Assembly: GCF_905475395.1 (NCBI RefSeq)
Contig: NC_058340.1
Coordinates: forward strand, 60,800,181-60,864,180
Direction of reading: 5' to 3'
DNA: 64,000 nt
DNA from: Chrysoperla carnea
Taxonomy: Eukaryota; Arthropoda; Insecta; Neuroptera; Chrysopidae
Made by a program: the position numbers and the translations under genes. This document shows, piece by piece, positions 46,651 to 57,857 of the stretch. The notes beneath the pieces were generated by a model that saw nothing but the letters and a program-made list of their open reading frames with translations, searched no databases and was not told the DNA's origin. How positions within the stretch are numbered: position 1 is the first letter of the stretch; each line of letters opens with the position of its first letter.

Positions 46651-46713
46651 TTTATATACAAAAATTTTCTTTATCATTTCACAGCTTCATTGTATCATTT
46701 TAGGGGACTTCCC
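46651..46713 (-). promoter_or_regulatory. κB-TATA module of defensin 4
   Basis: On the minus strand, GGGAAGTCCCC at 46713-46703 (strong Rel site), then TGTATATAAATA at about 46660-46649, about 45 bp on. A second TATATATAG lies nearer the gene at about 46626-46634. Confidence 0.8.
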
Positions 46714-47089
46714 TTTTTTGACAGCATGTTTCACTACACTGATAAATAGTATTTTTTATTTATGCAGAATAACTACTCAGTTTCTGTACTATTTTCGATC
46801 CGATGAATATTGATTGTGCCCAAATTTTCTTCTGATATGTAAGGAATTACTAGGGTGCACTAGGTAAATTTTACGTACTCTATTGCTCAGTTCTCTACTT
46901 GTCCTAACACAAAAGAGAACTATTTACGTACTCATGTACTCAATTTGCCAGCTCTTCTAATTTGAACTTGTTGCACTGCACATAATTTTGAGGAACCTAC
47001 TATTAATAATTTTTTTTATTTGACCTTATGCAAGTACACTAGATGCACTATGCACAAGTGAACTGACTTTGTACGGTTTTTTGGTACGA
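46714..47089. other. Spacer upstream of defensin 4
   Basis: No gene or repeat recognised. Confidence 0.4.
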
Positions 47090-47315
47090 GCGCTAGGGAA
47101 ATTTTGGATAAAAGTCTCGATTTTTTTAATATGAAGTTGGACTAAGTCTAAATCAATTCTGAGATTTTTAGAATTATAGATATAGAACTACGATTTTTAG
47201 ATTTTATTTAACTATTTAAATTAAAGTTAGAACCTTAATTTTGTCCGACTAATTAAGGATTTATGAGCACAATAGTGGGGACACAAATTTAAAAATAAAT
47301 ATACTTTTTTTACGA
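47090..47315 (+). repeat. Repeat C copy C3, partial
   Basis: Matches C1 and C2 at AAGTTGGACTAAGTCTAAAT and GTCCGACTAATTAAGGATTT, with the middle deleted. Confidence 0.65.
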
Positions 47316-47660
47316 GTTCGTAACTAAGCCACTAAACAGACAGCCCTTCTTTTGTTTCGAATATTGGTAAAAATGATTCCAAAATTTAAATAATACGTTT
47401 TGAATTCTGTTGGAGGTTTGGAAATGGCACAAATGTACAAACATTTAAGCCAATTGAAATAGAAAAATAAATTAAAATATTTACAGGTGTATTGATGATT
47501 TACATTTAAAAAGTTTTTGGGGCTATATTAATCTTATAATATAGTATTAAAGTTCTAAATATTTTTTCAGTTTAAAACTGATTTAATAATTTAGGAATAG
47601 ATAATAAATTATAATAGGCAAAATAAAAAAATTTAAAAGAAAATGTATAATGAAATGTTA

Positions 47661-48020
47661 GACCATGATGTAAATAAATATCGTATGCATGATTAAAAGT
47701 AAACAAAAACAAAAAGTATTAATAATAAATAAGTGGATAAACAAAGTAAAAAAATTCAATGAATTGAAAAATTGCATTCGTGTCTAGAGCTCGAATAGAC
47801 TAATTGGTAGTGCGCTTGACATAAATTCAAGCGATCCGAGTTCGAGTCCTGGTTCGAGAGTATTTTTTTAAATTCTTTTTAATTAAGATTACTAGACAAG
47901 ATATTTGTCAATATTTAGTTTACGCTGTATGTATCATATTAAAAACATCAGTGATAATCGAAGAGACCATGATGTAAATAAATATCGTATGCATGATTAA
48001 AAGTAAACAAAAACAAAAAT
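47661..48020 (+). repeat. Direct repeat pair (56 bp) flanking a tRNA-like gene
   Basis: GACCATGATGTAAATAAATA to the AAACAAAAACAAAAA end is exact at 47661-47716 and 47965-48020, 304 bp apart. The identical copies suggest a recent duplication. Flanking bases (TGAAATGTTA before the first, TGAAATATTAG after the second) suggest the repeat was once longer. Confidence 0.9.
47789..47860 (+). pseudogene. tRNA-like sequence, probably a tRNA pseudogene
   Basis: Acceptor GCTCGAA/TTCGAGA pairs at 6 of 7 positions, the anticodon stem GCTTG/CAAGC is perfect, and the T-loop TTCGAGT and a D-loop with GG are present. A T7 Pol III terminator follows directly (47862 on). However, the anticodon loop has 9 nt, the first acceptor pair is mismatched, and the D- and T-stems each have one mismatch, so no anticodon can be assigned. 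It could be a SINE founder or a decayed tRNA. Confidence 0.6.
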
Positions 48021-48263
48021 TAATGAAATATTAGATATTTTTGAAAATGTTTACAGTTATAACATTTCATTTTTTGGTTGGTCTTGGTATAGTTAGAACT
48101 GAAAATAATTTAAATCAAAAAGTTAAATTTTATACAAAATTATTTTCCTTGATTATTTATTTGATGCAAAATTCCTTCAAAAAATTTCGGTGCTTCAATA
48201 CTTTACTGGAGACAAAATTATATAAATATTATCTAAAAATAAGTTTATCAGGCATTTTGCTAT

Positions 48264-48340
48264 TAATAAATTTCAGAAAAGGGGATTTTCTCGTAATCAA
48301 CTGTAAATTCATAACCCGTAAAATTTTTATATAAAGATCA
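48264..48340 (+). promoter_or_regulatory. Orphan defensin-type κB-TATA module
   Basis: AATAAATTTCAGAAAAGGGG followed by ATTTTC (Rel-like GGGGATTTTC at 48281-48290), then CCGTAAAATTTTTATATAAA with the TATA at 48329-48335. It aligns block by block with the defensin 3 promoter (AATAAATTTAAGAAAAGGGG and CGGTAAAATTTACATATAAA). No signal-peptide or cysteine exon follows, so it looks like the remains of a lost sixth member. Confidence 0.6.
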
Positions 48341-48975
48341 TGAAATTTATTAATCTCTCTATACAGTTAGTAGCTACTGAAAACAATTTCATAAACATCA
48401 ACAAATACTAATCAGGCAGTTATCTACAAGTTTTAATCATTCTTTAATTGGCGTTAATCTTAAATTTTTTTATGATTCCTCGTAAATAATTCATTGGTGG
48501 GAGAAAAATTATAATTAATTATTTATGAGAATGGTTAAAGTTGCAATTGAATTTCAGGCACTGCGATTATAGCCTTTATCGATTTGAAATTTGCGTATGT
48601 TATTACCTATTCATTCTAACCTGCCCTGGGTACTTTTATTTTTCGAAAATCCTGTTACTTTTTCCAATTTGTTTTTTCTCACTCAGATACAGTGGAATAC
48701 AAAAATTTCTATAGTCAAGAGGTAAAGTAAAAATTCCCTTCCATTAAAATTCTGAAAGAAGATTTTGCAACTTTTCTGTCACCATTTTAGTGGGAGAGTG
48801 TTTTTCTATTTTCTATTGGTATTTCTTTTCATCGTAGAAACGTTTTGCATCCCTCAATCGGTATCACTATGGAAGGAATATATATTTATTAATAATTATT
48901 GGATCGAAGTTCCTTAGCGCGGCTTGCCATGGTGAGAAACCGGACAAAGACCGTATCGTAACAAAATGAGATTGC

Positions 48976-49006
<31 letters not shown>

Positions 49007-49985
49007 ATATCCTTGGTACCACGATTCATTATCCTACTTATCTTACTTTGTATATTTTTATTTATTATTTACACGAATTTTGTATTTTTGCACTATTTAT
49101 ATCCAAAACTAATTATAGATGCATATGCATAACTAGTTTTGAATGCAAATAGTACAAAATTGGCAAAATTCGTGTAGGTACTCTTGGAACCCTACCTACT
49201 TGACACTACAAATTGAACAGATTACCTAAATATATTGTATTTATTTAACGTTTACATTTGTTTCTGCACAGCTTCGTTAACTTTGTAAGGAACTTCGTTC
49301 CTAACGGCCTTCGTCACGACCGCAATCTTTTTTTTTAACTTTCAAATAAAAAAAGTTGCGAGTAGATTGATATTAATATTTTTTAATTCAAAATCTGTTC
49401 TGTCAAACCAATATATTTAGGAAAAATTGAATCCATTTCTAAAAAAAAAAGTCTCGTTTTGTACTCCAGTCGAGATAGAGCTGTTATATATTAAAAAATT
49501 TTAATGGTGATTTTCGTTTCGTCTCCCCAAATTCTAAATAGAATCCATCAGCAAAATTCGAACCGGAAATAACAAAAATTACTCATACACTCACTGCTCA
49601 AGAAGGAAATAACCCTCTTAAAATTATTTCCTTTAATTTGGCTTTAGTTTCAATTCAATGAAAATTTCTTCGTGTCTTATCTATTATGTTTATGTGAATT
49701 CCAATGGTAGGTATTTTGTAGTAGCAATGTGGGTTGTTGCGACCAAATAAAACAAGTGGCCCAATATTTTTAAATAATTTTATTGTATTACTTAAAATTT
49801 TATTATATTACTATAAAGCTATTAACTTTATCTGTAAATTACATTAAATAATTTTACAGATTTATACATTAATTAAGCAGCATTAATCTGCTTAACAACA
49901 AAACCTCCACTAAAACTATTCATCGAATTCAAATTCTGTTTCTACCTTCTTCTACTACCTAAAGATTAATTATGTCGAGTATTTC
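48341..49985. other. Spacer before defensin 5
   Basis: No gene recognised. A (GT)n tract lies at about 48975-49004. The frame at 48041-48334 overlaps the orphan promoter and has no domain. Confidence 0.45.
48975..49004. repeat. (GT)n microsatellite
   Basis: About 14 uninterrupted GT units. Confidence 0.9.
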
Positions 49986-50539
49986 TTAATATTCTTTAGA
50001 ATACTTTTTTCCTCTTCTCTTAAGCAATTTTGGTTTTTGTGGTTCTATAATTGGTTCAAACCTACAAATGCAATAACCATCTTGACAGATTCCTCCTATA
50101 CGGTCTCCACCCATATACACACAAAAACCAGCACAAGCTGCATGGTTAAAGGTCCCTAGCCATGCACAATTACGGCGTTGACGTCCACCGCGAGCAGGAG
50201 CTACTGGATCTAGCAATTCACTATCTAAAAATAAAAAAAAATTTTAAAAACTATTGTAGAATACAGAATAACTTTAGTAACAGTGGTTATTTAATAACAA
50301 ATTAAATGAAAATTAACATGGGTTGGTTTCGATCATTCGGATTATTCACTGTATTATAGCACAAAATTAAATTGTAATATTTTTTTACATTTTTTGTTAG
50401 TTATAAGCCAAGTTAATAAAAGCATCACGCTTTAAAGCGTGCTAAAAATGAACTTACTATCTGACGTGGCTATCGTAGCTTGAATACAGAATGTCGAAGC
50501 AATGGCAACAATAAAACAAAATAATACTGTTGAATCCAT
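49986..50539 (-). CDS. Defensin 5, divergent, with basic C-terminal tail
   Basis: 106-residue precursor from exons 50458-50539 and 49986-50224, phase 1 intron of 233 bp. Signal peptide MDSTVLFCFIVAIASTFCIQA; propeptide SELLDPVAPARGG then RQRR. The mature peptide starts NCAWLGTFNHAAC: the C1-C2 N-loop has 10 residues, not 16, while the remaining spacing (x3, x11, x4, x1) and all six cysteines are kept. After CICRF comes a 23-residue extension, EPIIEPQKPKLLKRRGKKY and SKEY, rich in Lys and Arg with a dibasic KRR that could be cut again. C-terminal extensions are known in bee defensin-1, but there is no obvious similarity here. Open, with no internal stops, so probably functional. Confidence 0.92.
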
Positions 50540-50596
50540 TTTGGTTAAGTATTTTAATTTAACGTTATTACTAAAAATCTCGGTGCTAATTTCTTG

Positions 50597-50673
50597 CTAT
50601 TTATAGATGATCAAGCTCACAATTTCTTCAATACAAAGCTTGATTGTATTATATTTTTTTTCTGGAATTTCCT
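50597..50673 (-). promoter_or_regulatory. κB-TATA module of defensin 5
   Basis: On the minus strand, AGGAAATTCC at 50673-50664 (weaker Rel-like site) and CTATAAATAG at 50606-50597, about 58 bp on. The ATG is about 60 bp after the TATA box. Confidence 0.65.
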
Positions 50674-53600
50674 ACTTGATTTTGTTTTTTATTTTACACT
50701 GGCGGTCAAAATATTGGTGCACTTAAAAAATAATACAATTCTTCTGAAAATTAAGACAAGAGGAAAATTAACTAAATTAAATTATTATTTGTTTATATTA
50801 CATATTTAGGAGGAACTATAGCTACAACAATTTTATCATATTACATATTTACTACATTCGTACATGCTGTGACTTGTTATTGCTGCGTACCCCTATAAAA
50901 GAGAAACGCTACCCATGTATCTGCAATAGCGAGTAACTCGGGTTAGTGAAAAACCGCTATAAGCGAGAATGGGATTGTGCTCCCTTGAACTCTCGCTTAT
51001 CCAGGTTTGACTGTATTTTGAAAATTGTTTCGGAATTGCAATGAAAAGAATTCTTAAAAAATCAATTGAAAACCAAGAAAAGCATATCGATCGTTTTAGC
51101 AATTTCTTTTTTCTAAATTATTCTATGAATCAAATATTCGTAAAAAGAAACTTTTATTATTTCTTGTATCCGATAGTACCTCCCATTTCTTAAAATTAGA
51201 CAATATTTATTAATAAAATTGTTATTGCATATTGCTACTTTGGGTATTACTTGCCCTTTAATTTTTACCCGATAAGCGGAGAGAATTCCTAATGTGTGAG
51301 TTTCATGTAGCTGTATGTGATTATTACCCGATCTTATGAAAAAATGACGTTCTATAAATACCGTGTGTTGTCAGTGTAGGTGCCATGACACCTCTTGCCA
51401 CTTCTACAGAAGAATTTCATCCGTAGACGAAAAAATGTCTACGAGCATAGTGAAATAGTGAAACACAGCTTCACAAATTTTTTTTCGATATTTCTTTCAT
51501 TACGACTATTTAAAAAGATTTAGTTTTGTAAAAAACCGGCTACGATGAACATTTAAGCCATGACGGATATTTATGCCTGAAGTTATCGGGTGTAAAAATG
51601 TTCATTGCAGTCGAGTTTCTTTAACTTAAAAATATTTTGAATAATTAAGGTTTTTTGATAAAATTGTCGTATATTTTTGTTGATATAATTAATTATTTTC
51701 ATTTGATAATCGGCTAATTCAAAATTTTCCCAATATAATACATCTTTTTCCGTTAGATAAGAGTGAACCGTCGTATTGAATTTATTATTAAGAATAAATA
51801 AATAAATAAACCTATTTGTTAACGTAGGTATAGTAAATTCAGAGACGTGATTTCGAGGGCAACATTTTAATTTCCATTTTAATCTATGCATCTGAATATC
51901 TAGCTAGAGGCACCGCTTTAAAAAAAATCATATTCTGACATCATATTTAACCTATTCGGGTTCCTTGAATAGCCAATTTTGATCCTAAGTGGTAAGAGAT
52001 AGAATAACACTTTAAATTAGAAAATTGATTCTCATAAAAACTAGCGTTATTAATTTAAGCCGTTTTTTCGAAAATCGTCAGTTTTCGCAGGTATCGCGGC
52101 TTAAAAATATGTCATCATTGCATTTAATCGAAAGAAAATATTCTAACAACGGAAAAATGATTTAGCTAAAAGCTGTCATAATATATAAGAATCCCAAGTT
52201 TACACAAGTGATGCGGGAGTGCGTTTATACTGCTTATTTTATGCTGAAGAAGCACAATGTCTATGATTATACATGTAATTATTTTTACATGCATGGTGAA
52301 CAAGTTGCCAACCAAAAAGACATAAACTTCAAATTAGGCGTTTGTTCAATTGTTAGCTTTGGTGTATAAACTACCATATTAGGTTATCAGGTTTACAACA
52401 GCCTTTTGTAGCTTCTTTGTGAAAATATTAATAATAATTAAAATTAATTTTTTTCCCTAGAAACGTTTAGAAAAATTCATATTCCTAATATATCAGGAAG
52501 CAAAATATATATTTTATTGAAACCATTTAACGAGATTATACATTAGAACATGTGGCTACAGAAATTTATTCGTTCACGGTCATTAAATAAATATTACTTT
52601 TTTTAAGCTTATTTTTTACTTCTACATATGTTAATTTATAAAGTTTTTTTATTTACAATTTAATCCATTTTGACCTACAAACACATTAAACAGACAAATT
52701 TATTGGCAATTTTTATATATTTTATTCGGAATTTGGAATAATATTATTACGTAATGGCCTTTAGACTTTACTCATTTTAGTAGCCGTGGAAAGAGGGAAT
52801 TGAATTCAATCTATTGTTAACTCTTATCAGCTAGCTCAACTACGCTATCATTTTTATTATGACCTTCATTACTAACATCGAATATTTTTAAAGTAAATTT
52901 TCGATTTCTTAAAACCGGACTATATTTAAAAGCCAACCAGAAATCTTTCTTTTCTTTTAACGAACTTAGAATTCCCATCAAAACTCCTTTTCATGGTAAA
53001 GGCAACGTAACGTTACGTTAGAAACTTAAACTAATTTTCAAACCCGATTTTCGGAGCCTTAATAAGAAGGACTATTTTTATAAACAACTATCAAAAATTC
53101 TTCGTTTTTTACAAAGGAATTTAGAGCTCTTATCTCAGGACTCTCATCAGAATTAGAAGAACTGTTTATGGTGATGCCAACTTATTATTGTTCCAGATCC
53201 ACGGTTGGTACCTTATAAAGTTATTGATAAAAAAGAATAGGTATTTTGAAATATTTCATTTTGTTTGTATGCGATTGTTGTTTCAGGTAGGCTAGCCTAA
53301 ATATTGCTCCTATTACAAACATCCGTTCGTAATATGAATTGCTGACCAAAATGAATGCACGTATTGACTATTTGTTAGACTAGACCACACATGGGAATAT
53401 AAGATATTTCTTCAAATAGTCACGTAAACATAACAAATGGTATAACTAATTATGAAATTTATTAAAAAAAAAAAAAAAAAAAACAAGAATTATCTAACAA
53501 AATAACTTAAAATTAGTTCAATAGTTCTGCGTGACTTTTCGATATTTAAGGTAGTTGGGTCGCGGAAGCAATATCTTCAAAAGTAATTAAAAGCCTAGTG

Positions 53601-54102
53601 CACACTCTATGGAAACGTGAAGACAATTTACCACGCCTAACATAAGAAAGTTGCAATTAAAAATTATATTTTGAATGCATGTAGCATGAGAGGAATGTGG
53701 GAAAATGGCAATCTTTTTAAAATTTTTTCTTAAAATTTTTTCAGTGAAGAAGACTTACCAAAAACTAATATTTTATTTGGAATCCAATAGCCATTTAGTT
53801 TCCATAAAATTAAATTAAGTATTACATTTAGTGGATTATTTTTAAGGGAAGGAAGTAGGTGTGCATCCGTCCTACGCCTAGTAAATAGGATAAATAGGTC
53901 TTTTGTAACTTGACATGTGTGTGAAACTCGAAAAATGTACTTTTTTTTTATTGTATCAAAAATATTTAATTTAATTTTGCTTAACGATTCTTAAAAATCT
54001 CATTTGCATGGGAAAAAAGCACTTGGATCAGCCGTGTGTTTTATAATGGTTAACAACGTGAGAACGAACATTTTATACCATTAGTGTGTGTTAAACCTAA
54101 TA
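50674..54102. other. Long stretch without a supported gene
   Basis: AT-rich. TCTATAAATACC at about 51352-51363, followed about 20 bp later by TGTCAGTGTAG, resembles a TATA-initiator pair, but no defensin exon or other coding frame follows. A poly(A) run lies near 53464-53482. The minus-strand frame at 51583-51891 has no domain. Confidence 0.45.
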
Positions 54103-54618
54103 GCGTATTCCACTATTTTTGAAAAAGTACTTCAAAATGTTGATTTTGCTAACATAAATCCACCAAAAATTTATTTCGGAAAAATACACACGCTTTCTTG
54201 CCAAAAACTTCAATTAAATTTTAAACCTTTTTTAAACTGTCAAAAATGCGGGCATCCAATTTGATGACGTAAAATGGTTATCACTATACGAAATAACACA
54301 AATAAGTTTGACAGATATATTCATAGACATCTGATTATAAGAAATATAAATACTTATTATCTATGTATATATTATACCTAGCTGTCTACACTGAACTAAC
54401 TGATGGTCTATGACTCATACCGCTATGACATCACAGCAGGGCTTACCCGCGTTTTAGGTGACGTGATATACAGTTTAAAAAATTACGATTTTTAATTTTA
54501 ATATTTTAAAAGAAAAATGTGTTTTTATGACTCGAAATCAGAATATTTAAGTTTATTTTTACATAAATTTTAACTTTTTTCAAATTTCATGATTTATTTT
54601 TGACTAACGATAATACCC
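54103..54618 (-). mobile_element. Repeat B copy B5, complete
   Basis: The longest full copy, about 516 bp, from GCGTATTCCACTATTTTTG to GACTAACGATAATACCC, with TA on both flanks. One base of the left terminal repeat is changed (GCGTATT for GGGTATT). Confidence 0.9.
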
Positions 54619-55153
54619 TATTAAAGGTCAGACAAAGAGAATTTGAAAATGAAAATTTTAATTAAGTAGCACTCAAACACATAATAATATACGACCGATT
54701 GTGTAAAAATAATCTCCAACACTTTTCAATATACGTACTTAAAATTTTTTTTGCCATTTCAACATGTCTGCATAATTTTTTTGCATTATTTCGTGCATAT
54801 CCGCTGAAAAAAGTTATTTTCGGTGTTAAAATTTATTTTATCCTGTGCGGTGTCATATACATGAACTCTTATTCACAGAACAAATATACATGCATATAGT
54901 CAGTTATAACAACACATCAAACATCGCGTATCTTTGTAAAATAACAAGTTGATTTTAATAGTATGTACAAAAGATACTATACAGGGTATTTAAAAAGTAT
55001 GTTAACAGTTTTGAAAAAATTGCACTGTTATAAAAAACAGTATTTGCTCAGGGGCACGAATTTATTAAACAAATATTTATTTGAAGTAGAAGCTATAATC
55101 ACAAAAAACAAATCATCACAATTTTTGGAAAAATTACACATACATATGAAATA
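54619..55153. other. Spacer
   Basis: No gene recognised. The + frames at 54699-54899 and 54963-55190 have no domain. Confidence 0.4.
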
Positions 55154-55931
55154 CAGTGTAAAAGTATCCACTCTTAATAACTCGATGTGATTATTGTTTT
55201 GAGTGAAAACACTTCGATTTAGATATCGAGGGAGAAGTTCAAAAATAGTAGGTACATAGAAAATTTTACTCTCTAATAACGAAATAGTGAAAAAAATTAA
55301 AAATCACTATTTTGTAGTGATTATTCACTATTTGCGAGTGAGAAGTAAACCACTATTTGAAATAGTGGTATACTTCTCATTAACAAATAGTCAGTACTTT
55401 CACTATTTCAAACTTAAGAGAGTAGGTTTCATTTCTTTACCCCCACCCAACTTTGAAATTTCCAATAACGGTTCCTACTTTGTGATACCTCATTTGAAAG
55501 GACATAAAATTCTCTCTTTATCCATAATAAAAAAATAATAGATGGAAGGTAAGAATCCAATCTTCTGGGTAGTCTTTTTAACATGGTTAAAGAGAAAATT
55601 TGATTCCCCTTCAAATGAGGTATCAAAAAGTAGGAAGTGCCATTAGAAATTTCAAAGCTGGGGAGGGTGGGCGGTGAAGGAATGAAATCTAAAATTTTCT
55701 TTGTGCCATTTTTGAACTTTCTCGTCGATACCTAAATCGACGAGTTTTCACTCAAAACGATAATCACATCAGGTCAAGAGATATTAAGGGTGGATAACTT
55801 CCATCTTTTGTGTAGTCTATCTTGAGAACCAATCGATCAATATCATTTTTTTATCATGACTAGGGGCGAAGGGGTGAAACTTAAAATTCGATAGTGTTAG
55901 TTAGGGTGGATACTTTTGAAACGATCACACT
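55154..55931. mobile_element. Foldback element with a nested palindromic insert
   Basis: The ends CAGTGTAAAAGTATCCAC and, read inverted, GTGATCG...AAAAGTATCCACC start long inverted arms (about 55154-55270 plus 55420-55530 against 55550-55931). The arms share TTTTGAGTGAAAAC, TTTGAAATTTC and ACCTCATTTGAAAGG blocks in mirror image. The left arm is interrupted at about 55271-55420 by an insert rich in CACTATTT/AAATAGTG palindromes with its own inverted ends (CTCTCTAATAAC and TTAAGAGAG side). No transposase. Confidence 0.7.
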
Positions 55932-56539
55932 GTTTAAACAAATATTAGTTTATTTACATGAAATTATCGGATTTAGGAAAAAATATGCCGAAATAAATAG
56001 ATCCGGAAAAAATAAACCGAAAAAGAGTAGTTCTTCATAGTCGATCAAACTCAACCCATCCAACTCGCTAATACAACAATACTCCGGGTCTAAAAAATTT
56101 TGGTAAATCTAAACAATTGCCAGATCTTATTGTAGTAATACCATATTATTTGTTAATGTTTATATTTTCTCAATATTGCGCTATATATTTAAGAGATTCT
56201 GTACCTTTTGTATATAATATAAGTACATACTTACTTGGATAATTTTCTTAAACGTCTAGACTATCAGACTACTTGTAAACTTTTATTACGTTTTCGAACA
56301 AAGAGACACAATATTTTCACATTTAAAACTGTAAATTTACTATCATCTTTCAAACAGAATAGATATATATGCTATAAAATTTTAATTCAATACAGTGAAT
56401 AGTTTTTGATAGACCTCATAAATTTCCAAGTACTCACTTTTAATTTAAACATGATACCTAATAAAAATAGTCCTGAATTTTTAGTACTAAAATATATAGG
56501 GTGTCCTAGATAACTACAGACGGAATTATTAATCGAATA
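55932..56539. other. Spacer
   Basis: No gene. TATAGGGTGTCC near 56497 resembles a transposon terminus, but no partner end was found. Confidence 0.4.
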
Positions 56540-57340
56540 GGGTATTATCGTTAGTCAAAAATAAATTATGAAATTTGAAAAAAGTTAAAATTTATGTAAA
56601 AATATACTTAAATATTCTGATTTCGAGTCATAAAAGCACATTTTTCTTTTAAAATATTAAAATTAAAAATCGTAATTTTTATACTATATATCACGTGACC
56701 TAAAACGCGGGCAAGCCCTGCTGTGATATCATATCAGTATAAGCCATAGACCTTAGTTACTTCAGTGTAGACAGCTGGGTATAATATATCCATAGATAAT
56801 AAGTACTTATACATATTTATTATAATCAGATGTCTATGAATATATCTGTCAAACTTATATGTGGTATTTCGTACAATGATATCGATATTACGTCATCAAA
56901 TTGGATGCCCGCGTTTTTGACAATTTAAAAAAGTAAATTTCGATTTTTGCCCCAATTCCTAGATCAGTTTTTTGTATTTTTAAAATACGTATTTTCGACT
57001 ACCAAGTAGTCATCATCAGTAAGAATTAGCTAGTGAATGTTACTCTTTGCTAATTTGGTGGCGGACATTAGCAAAGAGTAACATTCACTAGCTAATTCTT
57101 ACTGATGATGACTACTTGGTAGTCGAAAATACGTATTTTAAAAATACAAAAAACTGATCTAGGAATTGGGGCAAAAATCGAAATTTATTTCGACATATCC
57201 TAGAGTTCTCATTTATTATCTTCGATAATATTTTTATTTTAAAAAAGGTTTAAAATTTAATTTAAATTTTTGGCAAGAAAGTGTGTGTATTTTAATTTTA
57301 ATTTAAGTTCATGATTAATTTTGGACTAACGATAATACCC
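56540..57340 (+). mobile_element. Repeat B copy B6, chimeric, with a foldback insertion
   Basis: Starts GGGTATTATCGTTAGTC and ends GACTAACGATAATACCC, so both ends are the left-type terminus, unlike B1, B4 and B5, whose right end is GGAATACCC. The interior follows the normal order to about 57290 (GAAAGTGTGTGTATTTT), then switches to an inverted left end. Inside it, 56935-57186 is an unrelated palindrome. Confidence 0.85.
56935..57186. repeat. 120 bp perfect-arm foldback insert
   Basis: Arms 56935-57054 and 57067-57186 appear exactly complementary throughout by eye, with a 12 bp loop (TTGGTGGCGGAC). The outer ends are AAATTTCGATTTTTGCCCCA. No coding. Near-perfect arms mean a young insertion or ongoing arm correction. 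Confidence 0.92.
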
Positions 57341-57857
57341 TATTCATTCGATTAGTAATCATATTTTCTACAATTTTTTAAAAATTAATGTGTGAAATTA
57401 AATTTGACCTTGAGCATCGTATGTCAAAATCCATATGGAATCATTAAAATTAAAATTAATAAAATCTCACACATAAATTAATTGAATTCTTCATCTGCAG
57501 AGTTGTCAATGAAAAGTTAGTCAGTTAAAAGAATGTTATATGTTATAAGCTTTCTGATAGAAATTATGACATTTTCATCCCAAAAAATTTAATTATGATT
57601 TATGATATTTTCTATGTTTTCAAATTTGTCTACCAGCAAAGTTCAAAAATGTTTCGCGCGATGTAGAATCGGACAACTTTAGTTAGTTATTTGGCTACTT
57701 GACCGGATGGGTGGAAAATAAACTCAAATATTGGAGTGTAGCAAAGTTAAGTTTTAATGGAGGGAAAAATAAAATTTAGAATTTCTCAAGTAATAATAAT
57801 TTATCTTTTGTTAACATAGGATTCACTTGTATGTGCAGGAATTTGGCATTCAATTGC
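57341..57857. other. Spacer
   Basis: No gene or repeat recognised. Confidence 0.4.

Noticed and set aside
48041-48334. 97-codon + frame starting MKMFTVITFHFLVGLG
   Set aside because: The start looks like a signal peptide, but the rest is low-complexity and overlaps the orphan promoter; there is no cysteine pattern.
51352-51600. TATA-initiator pair as a further defensin promoter
   Set aside because: No convincing Rel site at the usual spacing and no signal peptide or cysteine exon downstream.
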